Part shown: piece by piece, positions 18,602 through 28,313 of the stretch | How positions within the stretch are numbered: position 1 is the first letter of the stretch | Layout of the letters: each line of letters begins with the position of its first letter | DNA from: Woronichinia naegeliana WA131 | GTDB lineage: Bacteria; Cyanobacteriota; Cyanobacteriia; Cyanobacteriales; Microcystaceae | Reading direction: 5' to 3' | DNA length: 64,000 bases | NCBI GenBank assembly: GCA_025370055.1 | Contig: CP073041.1 | Coordinates: forward strand, 2,108,001 to 2,172,000 | Position numbers and translations under genes: made by a program | The notes under the pieces: model-generated | Database searches by the model: none | Told to the model about the DNA's origin: nothing | The model's input: the letters and a program-made list of their open reading frames with translations, nothing else

Positions 18602-19549
18602 CTAGTTTGGGGCATCTAACTCTTGAAATAAAGGTGTACTCAAATAACGTTCTCCAAAACTCGGTTGAATCATCACGATCAACTTATCTCGATTTTCAGG
18701 ACGTTTACCGACCTTAATCGCTGCACAAAGAGCCGCACCACTGGAAATACCAGATAATAGTCCTTCTTCCCGCGCTAAACGACGGCCATAGTGGATGGCT
18801 TCTTCATCCGTCACCGTGATCACCTCATCGATCAATTCTTGTTTTAAGACCTCCGGGACAAAGCCCGCCCCAATGCCCTGAATTTTGTGGGGGCCAGGTT
18901 TTCCACCTGATAAGATTGGACTATTCTGCGGTTCAACGGCGATCGCCATAAAACTAGGCTTACGGGACTTCAGCACCTCAGCAACCCCTGTAATCGTTCC
19001 CCCCGTACCCACACCGGCAATTAAAAAATCAATCTGCCCATCTGTATCAGTCCAGATTTCCTCAGCCGTCGATAAACGATGAATTTCGGGATTGGCGGGA
19101 TTATTAAACTGTTGCAAGATATAAGCATGGGGAAACGTCGCGGCAATTTCCTGGGCCCGTCGGATACAACCACTCATTCCCTCACTACCAGGCGTTAACT
19201 CTAACTGAGCACCATAGGCACGCAACATTGCCCGTCGTTCCTGACTCATGGTCTCTGGCATGGTCAAAATTAACTGATAACCTTTGGCCGCAGCCACCAT
19301 GGCTAGAGCAATACCCGTGTTGCCAGAAGTCGGTTCTACCAAAATAGTTTCTCCTGGCGTAATTAACCCTTCCTGTTCTGCCCGATTAATCATATTAACC
19401 CCAATCCGATCCTTGACCGAAGCGGCTGGATTCATACCCTCCAACTTGACCACAATTTGAGCAACACAACCTTCGGCGATCGGAATACGATTGAGTTGAA
19501 CTAAGGGGGTATGACCAATCAACTCTGTGACATTTTTGGCAATTTTCAT
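18602..19549 (-). CDS. cysK: Cysteine synthase A (O-acetylserine sulfhydrylase)
   Basis: 315-aa PLP enzyme that forms cysteine from O-acetylserine and sulfide. The PLP lysine lies in [11 protein letters not shown] (about residue 42). The substrate loop is [11 protein letters not shown], the phosphate-binding loop [10 protein letters not shown], and the C-terminal site GISSGAA. Length and motifs are normal for CysK. The gene is transcribed in the same direction as the porin but separated by a strong terminator, so it should have its own promoter in 19550-19590. Confidence 0.94.
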   Translation of the reverse strand: MKIAKNVTELIGHTPLVQLNRIPIAEGCVAQIVVKLEGMNPAASVKDRIGVNMINRAEQEGLITPGETILVEPTSGNTGIALAMVAAAKGYQLILTMPETMSQERRAMLRAYGAQLELTPGSEGMSGCIRRAQEIAATFPHAYILQQFNNPANPEIHRLSTAEEIWTDTDGQIDFLIAGVGTGGTITGVAEVLKSRKPSFMAIAVEPQNSPILSGGKPGPHKIQGIGAGFVPEVLKQELIDEVITVTDEEAIHYGRRLAREEGLLSGISSGAALCAAIKVGKRPENRDKLIVMIQPSFGERYLSTPLFQELDAPN

Positions 19550-19590
19550 GGATTTTCTAACTGAGTGACTCCTTTGTGAATGGTATAACG

Positions 19591-19613
19591 AAAAAACCCC
19601 GCCGCGGGCAGGG
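19591..19613 (-). terminator. Rho-independent terminator of the porin gene
   Basis: On the minus strand, CCCTGCC-CGC-GGCGGGG forms a 7-bp GC-rich stem with a 3-base loop, followed directly by TTTTTT. It starts about 40 bp after the porin stop codon and before cysK. Confidence 0.85.
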
Positions 19614-19653
19614 TCAAAATGAATTTTAAGATTTCTCAGATTGGAATTATGAC

Positions 19654-21579
19654 CTAGAACGTGAAGGTTCCGCGCAAGGTTCCAATAACTGCATCTTTGG
19701 AATTGGTGCTCTGTTCTGGTTTAGAAATCCAGATAACACCAGGAGTTAGAGACAGATTATCAGTAACTTGATACTTGTAGAACATTTCGACCTGAACTGG
19801 ATTGGTACGAGGTAAGAGTAGGTTATTACCCGAATTTGTAAAACCAGTCAGATAAGGTTGGACACCGGCAAAGATACCTAAAATGTTACCTTCTTTACCG
19901 AAGTCGGGGAGAGCAAAACCACCGCCATAAGTCCAGATACTGCCGTTGCCAGCACCTCGAACATTAACGTTGGTGTAGCTTCCAAAGGCGCTGAAGTTTA
20001 ACCAGTCAGCAACTTTCCAAGCTCCCTGAATACCATAGCTATTGGTTTGTTTGCCACCAAAATCAAAGGGATTGATGAAGTTACCAGTGGTTCCATCTCC
20101 GGCTCCACCATAGCTACTCTGAGAGTTATATTCCGTCGTTGGCGTAGGAACAGTACCAACAGAGCCAGCCGCAAAGGCATCATTCATAGTAGAACGAGAG
20201 AGGTTAGCTGCGGTAGTTCCAACGATACCAGGACCGCCTTTGCCACCTTGGTTAAAGATCGCGCTATCAGGAGTCGAATAGGCGTTAACGTAGGTTAAAG
20301 CAATGTTAATGCTGTCAGAAATATTGGTATTTAACTGGGCTAAAGCACCATAGTTGCCATTAAAGAGACCGTTGCCACCATCAGAGAAGGTATAGTTATT
20401 ACCGGTTGCAGGGTTAGTGGTGCTCTGACCGCTATTAGGATTGTTAGCCGAGCCTGCTAAATAACCGAAACTTAAGGAACTGGGGCCAAGAATTCCTTCA
20501 AGGAAACCAAGTTGAAGGCTAACCCCAACACCAGCACCGCCACCGATTTGGTAGATAGGGTTACGTTGGGAGAATTCACTTAAAGCACCCTTACCACCAT
20601 CGTAATCTTCAAAGTAGGGGTTTAAAGTGGGAACAAAGTCAGACCATTGACCACCCCAACCGGCAATGTAGGTGTTCAGACGGAAATCTTTACCCAGATC
20701 AATAGGAACGTAGTAAGCTAACCAGTCAACTGAAACACTGTTATTGGTGCTGGGAGCTAGGTTAAACTGCTGGGTCATGGTCGGGCTTTCTAAAGGACCA
20801 TTGGCGATTCCAAGCTGTTGACCACTATTGATATTGGGGTTATAGACGTTATTGGTTTGATTAAAGGACTGAAAGCGAGAAGCACTACCGGCCGCTAAAC
20901 GAGTAACCAATAAGTCATTGCCACTGAAACTGGTGTTGAACTGTAAACGAACCCGATCTTGCATAACGGCTTGGTTATTGTCCGCCGTGCCGTTAAGAGG
21001 GTTTTTGGTGTTGAAGATGGCTGTGGGAGCGATGATCACTTCCCCAGTCAACTTGGTGGTAGTAGAGAACTGGTGATCTTCTAAGAACGAAGTCCGAGCT
21101 TCAAGGTTATCAACCCGCGCACCTAAGGCCGCCAGTTCGGCTTCAAACTCTTGCATGAGGCGTTTGAGTTTGTCGATATCTTCCCGTAAAACGGCAACGT
21201 TCTCTTGGATTAAACGCTCCATGACGTTCATACAAGCATTTAAACCAGCCGCGAATTCCCAACGGCTAAGAGCACGATTTCCTCGGAAGGTACGATCTGG
21301 GTAACCAACGATACAACCATAACGTTCTACTAAGCTTTTAAGAGCTTCATAAGCCCAAGCAGTGGGTTCTACGTCACGAAGTTCGCTAACACTCGTTACC
21401 TGATCTGCTGTGTTGGCTTGACCTTCATTCGCGTAGGTATCGACTTGATTTAAAATCTGAGAGCTACTGTTAGTACCATTTCCACTGGTAGCGGGAACAG
21501 CTTGGGCCGAAGTAGCAGCTAGAGCGGCTCCAATAATAGCTGGGCTAACCAGCAAAGATTTCCAAAGTAGTTTAAGCAT
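19654..21579 (-). CDS. SLH-domain carbohydrate-selective porin (OprB/iron-uptake porin type), 641 aa
   Basis: Outer-membrane porin. I place the start at [17 protein letters not shown], which gives a signal peptide ending near AQA and has the ribosome-binding sequence GTGAGGAAACG just upstream; the frame extends 58 codons further but that part is not protein-like. The mature N-terminus has one S-layer-homology domain ([20 protein letters not shown], then [19 protein letters not shown]), which binds peptidoglycan polymers. A coiled coil follows ([20 protein letters not shown]), then a glycine/asparagine-rich beta-barrel ending in aromatic LRGTFTF. It likely passes small solutes or inorganic ions. 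Confidence 0.9.
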   Translation of the reverse strand: MLKLLWKSLLVSPAIIGAALAATSAQAVPATSGNGTNSSSQILNQVDTYANEGQANTADQVTSVSELRDVEPTAWAYEALKSLVERYGCIVGYPDRTFRGNRALSRWEFAAGLNACMNVMERLIQENVAVLREDIDKLKRLMQEFEAELAALGARVDNLEARTSFLEDHQFSTTTKLTGEVIIAPTAIFNTKNPLNGTADNNQAVMQDRVRLQFNTSFSGNDLLVTRLAAGSASRFQSFNQTNNVYNPNINSGQQLGIANGPLESPTMTQQFNLAPSTNNSVSVDWLAYYVPIDLGKDFRLNTYIAGWGGQWSDFVPTLNPYFEDYDGGKGALSEFSQRNPIYQIGGGAGVGVSLQLGFLEGILGPSSLSFGYLAGSANNPNSGQSTTNPATGNNYTFSDGGNGLFNGNYGALAQLNTNISDSINIALTYVNAYSTPDSAIFNQGGKGGPGIVGTTAANLSRSTMNDAFAAGSVGTVPTPTTEYNSQSSYGGAGDGTTGNFINPFDFGGKQTNSYGIQGAWKVADWLNFSAFGSYTNVNVRGAGNGSIWTYGGGFALPDFGKEGNILGIFAGVQPYLTGFTNSGNNLLLPRTNPVQVEMFYKYQVTDNLSLTPGVIWISKPEQSTNSKDAVIGTLRGTFTF

Positions 21580-21851
21580 ACTGATCGTTTCCTCACACCT
21601 TGATTCGACGTATAGGTCTAGTAGTCCTATATTCCCCTTCATTATACACAGCTTTTTCAGATCGGGGAATAAATAACTTTTTTTAACATTATTATCGGAA
21701 AGAGATAGAGATTGGCGAGGCCCCTTTAGAACTATCCGCTTCCCTGACACCAAGGCCAGAAAAGCGGTCTAGTCAGGTCAAGACTGATTGAAACCTAGCT
21801 GCCGGAAGGAACTCGCTTGAACAATGGTTCGGGAAAAGAGGAACTTATTGT

Positions 21852-21923
21852 TTAGAGAGCGGCTCCGGCGCACAGCCGGTTAACTCCAATCAGATGACCC
21901 ATGCTTTTACTGCTTTCACTCAT
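21852..21923 (-). CDS. Candidate 23-aa leader peptide ORF upstream of porin
   Basis: Minus-strand ORF starting MSESSKSMGHLIGVN, preceded by AAGGAGGTGATGTCC, a near-perfect Shine-Dalgarno that is unusual for a cyanobacterium. Its last codons lie in a GC-rich hairpin (CCGGC-TGTGC-GCCGG at about 21865-21880). It lies 272 nt upstream of the porin start in the same direction. It could be an upstream regulatory peptide or a small protein gene. No homolog is known to me, so coding is inferred from the ribosome-binding site and placement only. Confidence 0.45.
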   Translation of the reverse strand: MSESSKSMGHLIGVNRLCAGAAL

Positions 21924-21980
21924 GGACATCACCTCCTTATTTCCTGTACGGAATTTACTGAATCGGTTTATGTTGACAGC

Positions 21981-23360
21981 TTAACGTAGCTTTTTGGAAA
22001 AGGCAAGGCAAGATTGTAAAAAATTTTTAAGGAATTGGGAATTGGCTCCAAAGTGAAGATGGAGATAGGAGGCATGAAGTTGGTAATGATGCCAGCCTTC
22101 TATTTTAGGGGAATCTGAAGGTAGAAGACCTTGGAGGGAAAAAAGGGGGGATTCAGACTGTATAGAAAGATTGGAGCGGTGAAATTCATGGCCTCGAAGG
22201 GTGTTGCCAGGAGAAAGAAAGGGACCATTGAGAGCGATCGCTTGACGGTAGCCGAGGGTTAATTTCTGTCCCATGACGGTTTGGGTAGGCAAAATCCCCA
22301 CCATTGGCCAGACTTTACCGCCAAAATCGATGAGGAATTGACAGAGATACATGAGTCCGCCACATTCGGCATAGGTTGGTAGTCCAGCCAGAATAGCTGC
22401 TCTTAATTGTTGACGCAGAGGAAAATTGGCACTGAGGGTTTCGGCGTACATTTCGGGAAAACCACCGCCCAGGTATAGTCCGTGAATATTTTCAGGTAGC
22501 TTGCTCTCTTCTAGGGGACTCCAAAAGACGAGTTCGGCTCCGTTGACGGTTAACAAATCTAGGTTGTCAGGGTAGTAGAAGTTAAAGACGCGATCGCGGG
22601 CGATGGCAATGCGAGGGGAAGAGGGGAGAAAGGGGAGAAAGGGGAGAGGGGGGGACGGGGGGACGGGGGGACGGGGAGAGGGGGAGAGGAGGGGGAGGAG
22701 TTTTTCCCAGTTAAAGGATTGGGCTGCCAGGGTGGCGAGTTGGGCAAATAACTGATTAAGTTGAGATAATTCGTCGGTGGGGATTAAACCTAAATGGCGA
22801 TCGGGAATTGTTAATTGATCGGAACGATCGAGTACTCCCAGAATGGGTAGATTAATAGGTTCGAGGGCTTGTCTAAGTAGAAATAGATGGCGATCGCTGC
22901 CGACTCGATTGAGAATAACGCCAATAATAGAAACTTCAGGATCAAGATGTTGATAACCAGAGGCGATCGCGGCGACAGAACCGGATAGGCGAGCACAGTC
23001 AATCACGAGGAGAACGGGCAATTTGAGAAGACGGGCAATATGGGCCGTAGAAGCAAAATCGGAGCATTCCTCAAAAGGAATACCATCAAATAAGCCCATC
23101 ACCCCTTCAATTAGGGCATAGTCAACGGTTTGGCAATGGCGGGCATAGCAAGCTTGCACATAGCTTTCTGAGGTTAAAACCGGATCTAAGTTACGACAGG
23201 GCCGTCCTGTCACGGCGGTATGAAACATCGGATCAATATAGTCAGGCCCCACTTTATAGGATTGGACTTTGGCCTGTTTCTGGGCCAAAAAAGCCAAAAT
23301 AGCTAAAGTAATCGTCGTTTTACCAACCCCACTCCGTTCTCCAGCAATAATTAAGGTCAT
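21981..23360 (-). CDS. cobB: Cobyrinate a,c-diamide synthase
   Basis: 459-aa CobB/CbiA enzyme that amidates cobyrinic acid at positions a and c using glutamine and ATP, in B12 synthesis. The N-terminal P-loop domain has GERSGVGKTTIT (residues 7-18) and GPDYIDPMFH. The C-terminal class-I glutamine amidotransferase domain has the nucleophile in TYAECGGLMYLC (about 335). Between them (about residues 228-250) is a proline/serine low-complexity insert encoded by a G-rich tandem tract at 22610-22700. No cobalamin riboswitch was seen upstream. It is divergent from the gene at 23382 with a 21-bp gap. Confidence 0.92.
   Translation of the reverse strand: MTLIIAGERSGVGKTTITLAILAFLAQKQAKVQSYKVGPDYIDPMFHTAVTGRPCRNLDPVLTSESYVQACYARHCQTVDYALIEGVMGLFDGIPFEECSDFASTAHIARLLKLPVLLVIDCARLSGSVAAIASGYQHLDPEVSIIGVILNRVGSDRHLFLLRQALEPINLPILGVLDRSDQLTIPDRHLGLIPTDELSQLNQLFAQLATLAAQSFNWEKLLPLLSPSPRPPVPPSPPLPFLPFLPSSPRIAIARDRVFNFYYPDNLDLLTVNGAELVFWSPLEESKLPENIHGLYLGGGFPEMYAETLSANFPLRQQLRAAILAGLPTYAECGGLMYLCQFLIDFGGKVWPMVGILPTQTVMGQKLTLGYRQAIALNGPFLSPGNTLRGHEFHRSNLSIQSESPLFSLQGLLPSDSPKIEGWHHYQLHASYLHLHFGANSQFLKNFLQSCLAFSKKLR
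22612..22700. repeat. G-rich tandem tract inside cobB
   Basis: Units such as GAGAAAGGGG and GGGGGGAC repeat imperfectly for about 85 bp on the plus strand, encoding proline-rich residues in cobB. The tract is in frame. It could vary in length between strains and could form G-quadruplexes on the plus strand. Confidence 0.8.
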
Positions 23361-23381
23361 GCCAATTAACTCAAAATTAAT

Positions 23382-24287
23382 ATGAATAATTTAACCTCCC
23401 CAACCTCCCCAACCTCCTCATCCTCCTTGGCCTTCATCGGTTTAGGTGTCATGGGTAGCCCGATGGCCCAAAATTTGGTTAAGGCGGGTTATCCGGTTAA
23501 AGCCTGGAATCGCACACCAGATCGCCTTCTCGTCCAACAAGCCAGGCAAGCAGGCGTAGAAGTTTTAGCGAGTTTAGCTGAGACGGTACAGGATGCGTCT
23601 ATGGTTTTCACCTGTGTAAGTGATGTGGCTGATATTCAGTCGGTTATTTTTGGGACAGACGGCATTGCCGCCCAGGCTCGACCTAACACTCTGATTGTGG
23701 ATTTCAGCACCATTGGCCCCCAAGCAGCCCAGGAAATTAATCTTAAACTCCAATCCCAGGGATTACGGTTTCTTGACGCACCTATTTCAGGGGGTGATAT
23801 TGGAGCCAGAAACGGAACCTTGACCATTATGGTGGGAGGTGATGAGGCTGATTTTGAGGAAGCTTTACCCATTCTCCAGACCCTCGGACAAAAAATTGTT
23901 CATTGCGGCGATCGCGGTAGTGGGCAAGCGGTCAAACTCTGTAACCAGATCCTCTGTAGTTTACATATGGTGGCCCTCTGTGAGGCGATGCAACTGGCCG
24001 AAAATTTTGATTTAGATCCCCAGTTAATGATTGAGGTCTGTAATAGTGGGGCCGGAGGTTCCTGGGCTTTGGCCAACCTGGGGACAAAAGTGGCAAGATC
24101 AGATTTCGCGCCAGGTTTTATGATCAAGCATATTCTCAAGGATCTCCGTTTAGTAAGGGCAAGTTTGACGGAAGAAAGTTTACCTGGCCTGGAACTAGCT
24201 GAAAAGCTTTTTAAACAGGTACAGGAAATGGGAGGAGAAGAACAGGGAACTCAAGCCATGATCCGGGCCTATCGGGAAAATGTCTAA
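23382..24287 (+). CDS. NAD(P)-dependent beta-hydroxyacid dehydrogenase family protein
   Basis: 301-aa member of the 3-hydroxyisobutyrate dehydrogenase/glyoxylate reductase family. It has the NAD(P)-binding FIGLGVMGSPMAQNL (about residues 19-33), the substrate signature DAPISGGDIGARNGTL (about 137) and the catalytic lysine in GQAVKLCNQ (about 187). The first 16 residues (MNNLTSPTSPTSSSS) are low-complexity, encoded by tandem CCTCCCCAA repeats at 23394-23420. Substrate cannot be told from sequence; succinic semialdehyde or glyoxylate reduction is typical. Its end overlaps the convergent gene by 4 bp. Confidence 0.88.
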   Translation: MNNLTSPTSPTSSSSLAFIGLGVMGSPMAQNLVKAGYPVKAWNRTPDRLLVQQARQAGVEVLASLAETVQDASMVFTCVSDVADIQSVIFGTDGIAAQARPNTLIVDFSTIGPQAAQEINLKLQSQGLRFLDAPISGGDIGARNGTLTIMVGGDEADFEEALPILQTLGQKIVHCGDRGSGQAVKLCNQILCSLHMVALCEAMQLAENFDLDPQLMIEVCNSGAGGSWALANLGTKVARSDFAPGFMIKHILKDLRLVRASLTEESLPGLELAEKLFKQVQEMGGEEQGTQAMIRAYRENV

Positions 24288-25768
24288 TTCCGAAACCAAC
24301 TGGGATCAATATAGTTACTTTTGGCATAGGGTTCCAGGGCCGCCAATATTTGGGAACCGTAACTTCGAGAATTAACACGCGGATCAAAAACCGCAATCAT
24401 GCCTTGCTTGTCCCGTAGAGGCATAACCGCCTGTTGCAAAGCCTTGATCGCCGTTGGTAGTAGATAACCTCGAAACCAATCCTGATGATGGCTTTTGTAG
24501 TAGTTGACTCGTCGGGCTACCAGGGGATGCTCCAGGGAGGGCAAGGGTAAAGTTCCCAGAATGAGTAGGTGGGGAGTGGGTAATTGTTCTTGCTGTTGAC
24601 ACCAAAAATCCCAGCCACTAATCAAGATGCTGCCAGAGGTTAAATGAAGTTTTTCTACCTGTACCCTGGCTCCAAACTCGGCGGCTAAGAGGGTTCCCAA
24701 AAAAGCTTTCAGGGGAAAATCGTCCAATAGAATAACAATAGTTAACTGAAGTCCTAAACTGGCTCGGATTAAACGCTGTACCTGCTCAAATAAAACACTT
24801 TTAAATTCGGGAGTATTGGGAAAGGGTAGCTTTTCGGGCAAATAGACCTGAATGGATTCGGTTTGACGATTGGGGGAAAACTTTAAACAGAGTAGCTCAC
24901 CTAAGCCGAGGGTTTGACGAAAGGTAGTAGCCGGTTTATCCGCATCTAAAAAGCCCCCGATAATCACCACAGGATTTTGCCAGTAGGGTTGCAGTAATTG
25001 GGCAAGATGGACAGGACTAAGATGGAGACTAAATTGCCCACTGGGACGTTCTAATTTCGCAAATAGTAAAGAGTTGTCGCTTTGGGTCTGCCAGGTTTGC
25101 CAAAAAAATTGTACGGGATGGTTGCAAGGCGCGATCGCCGTTAGTTGCGGTAAATAGGTTATGAGAATGCTTTCTTCCTCTGGGGTTAGGGGATAACATT
25201 CGTAGGGATTCGGGGGACGGGAGAAAAGGGCTTTGGTTAAATGAATTTGCAGATCCCGAATTTTTTCCTGTAAGGGCGGCAAGCGTTGGCTTAGGTTTTC
25301 CCAATCAGATCGCCTTAGGTTTTGACCAAAATAGTCCCTGGCCCAATTTTCTAGATAATCAGCCTGATCGATGACGGTGGGCAGTTTAATCTGGGGAGAG
25401 CCGTCGGTCTGAAATCCCTGGTTAAACCATTGTTCTGGCGTTAAGACTTGAATAGATGATTGAATGGTTTGTCCACGATAGGCTGTTAACCAGGCCTGTA
25501 GAGCGGGAAGATCCTGTTCCTGTAGATGCTTTTGACGAGGGGGAGAAACCACAATTTGGAGGGGAATGGCACTGAGTAGGGCAGGAATTAAATAGCTTAA
25601 ATGGTAGCGATCGCCGAGCGTCCCAGTTTGGATCAAGGCGGAACGGTTTAAGCGCAATGTACGGGATACCAGCCGTCCCATCGTCAAATGATGGCCCCAA
25701 AAAGACTGAGGATGGTGTCGTAACCAATCCCTCAAGGCATCATGAACCTCTGTTTCTAACAGTCCCAT
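24284..25768 (-). CDS. DinG/XPD-like helicase homolog with degenerate ATPase motifs, 494 aa
   Basis: The overall plan resembles DinG-type superfamily 2 helicases. ALIQTGTLGDRYHLSYLIPAL (residues 44-63, shown here for position only) sits where Walker A should be, but the GK(S/T) is replaced by DRY. VIDQADYL (132-139) occupies the DEAH-box position without the catalytic Glu/His. The C-terminal part has HLTSGSILISGWDFW and MIAVFDPRV, matching late helicase motifs. No Fe-S cysteine cluster is visible. It is probably a non-hydrolysing DNA-binding paralog; a true helicase role seems unlikely. It overlaps the 3' end of the gene at 23382 by 4 bp. Confidence 0.7.
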   Translation of the reverse strand: MGLLETEVHDALRDWLRHHPQSFWGHHLTMGRLVSRTLRLNRSALIQTGTLGDRYHLSYLIPALLSAIPLQIVVSPPRQKHLQEQDLPALQAWLTAYRGQTIQSSIQVLTPEQWFNQGFQTDGSPQIKLPTVIDQADYLENWARDYFGQNLRRSDWENLSQRLPPLQEKIRDLQIHLTKALFSRPPNPYECYPLTPEEESILITYLPQLTAIAPCNHPVQFFWQTWQTQSDNSLLFAKLERPSGQFSLHLSPVHLAQLLQPYWQNPVVIIGGFLDADKPATTFRQTLGLGELLCLKFSPNRQTESIQVYLPEKLPFPNTPEFKSVLFEQVQRLIRASLGLQLTIVILLDDFPLKAFLGTLLAAEFGARVQVEKLHLTSGSILISGWDFWCQQQEQLPTPHLLILGTLPLPSLEHPLVARRVNYYKSHHQDWFRGYLLPTAIKALQQAVMPLRDKQGMIAVFDPRVNSRSYGSQILAALEPYAKSNYIDPSWFRN

Positions 25769-25845
25769 CGCGATGATTTATCTTTCCCTTCGATCTTTAT
25801 GGGATGATTAAGAATTATTACGTTCAATGTTAAGGATAAGCAAGT

Positions 25846-26181
25846 ATGGCTGAAATTCAATTTTCTAAGGGGATTAAGGAAACCGTTGTTCCTGAAGTCC
25901 GTCTCACTCGCTCTCGTAATGGCCAAAGTGGCACAGCCCGTTTTTATTTTGATGCCCCTAAGATTCTTGACAGCGATCGCACCGATGAAATTACCGGCAT
26001 CTATCTGATTGATGAAGAAGGGGAAATTGTCAGTCGGGAAGTTAAAGGAAAATTTATTAATGGTCGGGCCACTTCCATTGAAGCTATCCTCATCCTTAAT
26101 TCTCAACCAGAATGGGATCGTTTTATGCGCTTTATGGAGCGTTATGGCCAGGAAAATGGACTGGAATTTACCCAAGCCTAG
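25846..26181 (+). CDS. psb28: Photosystem II assembly factor Psb28
   Basis: 111-aa soluble protein that binds the cytoplasmic face of CP47 and D1-D2 in photosystem II assembly intermediates and protects them during biogenesis. The start [10 protein letters not shown] and the motifs [11 protein letters not shown] and [12 protein letters not shown] are diagnostic, as are the YLIDEEGEI segment and the C-terminal [15 protein letters not shown]. Length is normal. It is a single gene with its own upstream region. Confidence 0.96.
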   Translation: MAEIQFSKGIKETVVPEVRLTRSRNGQSGTARFYFDAPKILDSDRTDEITGIYLIDEEGEIVSREVKGKFINGRATSIEAILILNSQPEWDRFMRFMERYGQENGLEFTQA

Positions 26182-26334
26182 CGTTAATAGCGTTTAACTG
26201 TGGGTAGGGGCAACTTTTCTCTACTCACCCTGAAATTGAGGAAAGATCCAAAGAGTCAGATTTCTCAAATAGAGGGGAGAACGGCCAGATGATAAGCTTA
26301 AAAAAAGCATAATATACAACGATTTGGAGAGATA

Positions 26335-27387
26335 ATGACCGACTCATCTCAAACCCCCTATCTTTTACGAGTAGCGCGTGGCGAAGTGGTAAAACGTCCT
26401 CCGGTTTGGATGATGCGCCAGGCAGGACGATACATGAAAGTTTATCGAGATTTACGGGATAAATACCCTAGTTTTCGGGAACGCTCCGAAAATCCCGAAT
26501 TGGCCATCGAAATTTCCCTACAACCTTGGCGAGCTTTTCAGCCGGATGGGGTAATTATGTTCTCGGACATTCTAACGCCTTTGCCTGGAATTGGCATTCC
26601 TTTTGACATTATTGAGAGCAAAGGCCCGATTATTGATCCGCCTATTCGCAGTCAAGCACAGGTGGATAAACTCATTCCCTTTGATCCCGATCGCTCCTTA
26701 CCCTTTATCAAAACCATTCTGAAAACCCTGCGTCAGGAAGTGGGTAATCAGTCAACGGTCTTAGGCTTTGTGGGTTCTCCCTGGACATTAGCTGCCTATG
26801 CGATCGAGGGCAAAAGTTCTAAAGATTATAAGGTCATCAAACAAATGGCCTTTTCTGAACCGGCTATTCTCCACAGTTTTCTGAGCAAAATTGCCGACGC
26901 GATCGCGGTTTATGTTCGTTATCAAATTGATTGTGGTGCTCAAGTAGTGCAACTATTTGATTCCTGGGCAGGTCAACTGAGTCCCCAGGATTATGATACT
27001 TTTGCCTTGCCCTATCAACAACAGGTCATTCGTCAAGTCAAAGCAACCCATCCCGACACACCGTTAATTCTCTATATCAGTGGCAGTGCCGGAGTTCTAG
27101 AAAGAATGGGTAAATCTGGTGTTGATATTGTCAGTGTGGATTGGACAGTGGATATGGCCGATGCTCGTCAACGGTTGGGCCAAGCCATGAAAGTTCAGGG
27201 CAATATTGATCCAGGTGTATTATTCGGTTCCCATGACTTTATTAAGGAACGGATTTTAGATACTATCCGTAAAGCAGGTACAGGCGGACATATTCTGAAT
27301 CTAGGTCACGGTGTTTTAGTGGGTACACCAGAAGAGAATGTACGTTGCTTCTTTGAAACGGCCAAAAAAGCCGATCAATGGCTCTAA
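26335..27387 (+). CDS. hemE: Uroporphyrinogen decarboxylase
   Basis: 350-aa enzyme converting uroporphyrinogen III to coproporphyrinogen III in heme and chlorophyll synthesis. The first signature [17 protein letters not shown] (residues about 21-37) contains the substrate-binding arginines. The second, [16 protein letters not shown], is near residue 143. The catalytic Asp lies in [13 protein letters not shown] (about 80). The gene is complete. A dispersed 89-bp repeat begins about 95 bp downstream. Confidence 0.96.
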   Translation: MTDSSQTPYLLRVARGEVVKRPPVWMMRQAGRYMKVYRDLRDKYPSFRERSENPELAIEISLQPWRAFQPDGVIMFSDILTPLPGIGIPFDIIESKGPIIDPPIRSQAQVDKLIPFDPDRSLPFIKTILKTLRQEVGNQSTVLGFVGSPWTLAAYAIEGKSSKDYKVIKQMAFSEPAILHSFLSKIADAIAVYVRYQIDCGAQVVQLFDSWAGQLSPQDYDTFALPYQQQVIRQVKATHPDTPLILYISGSAGVLERMGKSGVDIVSVDWTVDMADARQRLGQAMKVQGNIDPGVLFGSHDFIKERILDTIRKAGTGGHILNLGHGVLVGTPEENVRCFFETAKKADQWL

Positions 27388-27480
27388 GGGACTTGTTCTT
27401 AAGTACTCACTCTATCCTGTACACACATCCACCTGTCACCCTTGTTTTGCCTCTCAGCCCTCCAACTTTGGAGATCAAGC

Positions 27481-27569
27481 CGGTAGTGTTCTGAATCTGT
27501 GGATAGATAGCTTTCTAATGGGCAAAGTGACTACGATTCAGAGGATCGATCCACAGGTTTATAACATCA
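27481..27569. repeat. 89-bp repeat, copy 2 (first copy at 13121-13209)
   Basis: Same orientation and nearly the same sequence as 13121-13209, including inverted halves around ATCTGTGGATAG and ATCCACAGGT. The two copies diverge at the same point after TTATAACATCATC, which fits a defined element end. The remaining DNA of 27388-27717 holds no gene that I can support. Confidence 0.75.
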
Positions 27570-27717
27570 TCGAAAGCATCAACTAAACGAGTTTACGCCA
27601 TTCCATGCTCCAACTCACATCAGGCATATTATGTTAATCGAGACTTTTTATCTTGCTTTTATATTGCAATCTTCTCACCCTCATTTTCCTTCTCCCAATT
27701 TTTTACCCTTAATATCG

Positions 27718-28257
27718 ATGACGACCCAATCTCCCGCCCAGATTTCCTTTGAGGAAGCGATTAACCAAAGCCAAACTTTACTAGAACAAGTTGCTGATGG
27801 CCAGATCTCCGATGCCGACTTAACAGCCCAAATCACTGATTTAGTGCAAACTGAAAATGGAGCGAGGGGCTTTTTTGTAATATATTTAACCGCCGATCTC
27901 CCTTTAGCCGATCATCCTTCCCAAGGTTTAGTCAAAGCCCTACAATCCTCTCCTGATGTGGTGAGTGAGTTATTGGTTAAAAATTTGGCTATGTCCTCAG
28001 CAACAGCCATATCCCATGGTCGCAATCAAGATCAAGAGATGGCCGAGGGGTCTAAACAGGTTAGTCGTCGCACGATCGCCCTGATTCAAATGACGAATTT
28101 ACCAGAGACAAGGGCTAAATTGCAGAGATTAAAAAGCACGATTCAAACAGGTCAAGGAGAATACCAAGCCTTTTTGGAACGTTGGGGTTACGATGCAGAA
28201 CAAAAACAAGTCATTCTAGCGGCGATCGCGGCTTGTTCTGGCCCCAATCAAGATTAG
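27718..28257 (+). CDS. Cyanobacterial hypothetical protein, 179 aa
   Basis: The start is set at MTTQSPAQISFEEAINQSQ; the upstream frame (MLIETFYLAF) is an extension with unlikely composition. The protein is helical and soluble with motifs FVIYLTADLPLADH and FLERWGYDAEQKQVIL. I recognise no catalytic motif or named domain. It is probably a conserved cyanobacterial protein because of its normal codon use and length, but its function is unknown. The downstream 790 bp are filled with small mobile elements. Confidence 0.7.
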   Translation: MTTQSPAQISFEEAINQSQTLLEQVADGQISDADLTAQITDLVQTENGARGFFVIYLTADLPLADHPSQGLVKALQSSPDVVSELLVKNLAMSSATAISHGRNQDQEMAEGSKQVSRRTIALIQMTNLPETRAKLQRLKSTIQTGQGEYQAFLERWGYDAEQKQVILAAIAACSGPNQD

Positions 28258-28313
28258 AGTTTGCTAATATTGAACTAATTAAGTTGATCGTTGTTTTTCG
28301 ACAGCTTTAAATA

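Noticed and set aside
21580-21753. 58-codon N-terminal extension of the porin
   Set aside because: The signal peptide and the ribosome-binding site fit the internal Met at 21579, and the extension has unlikely composition.
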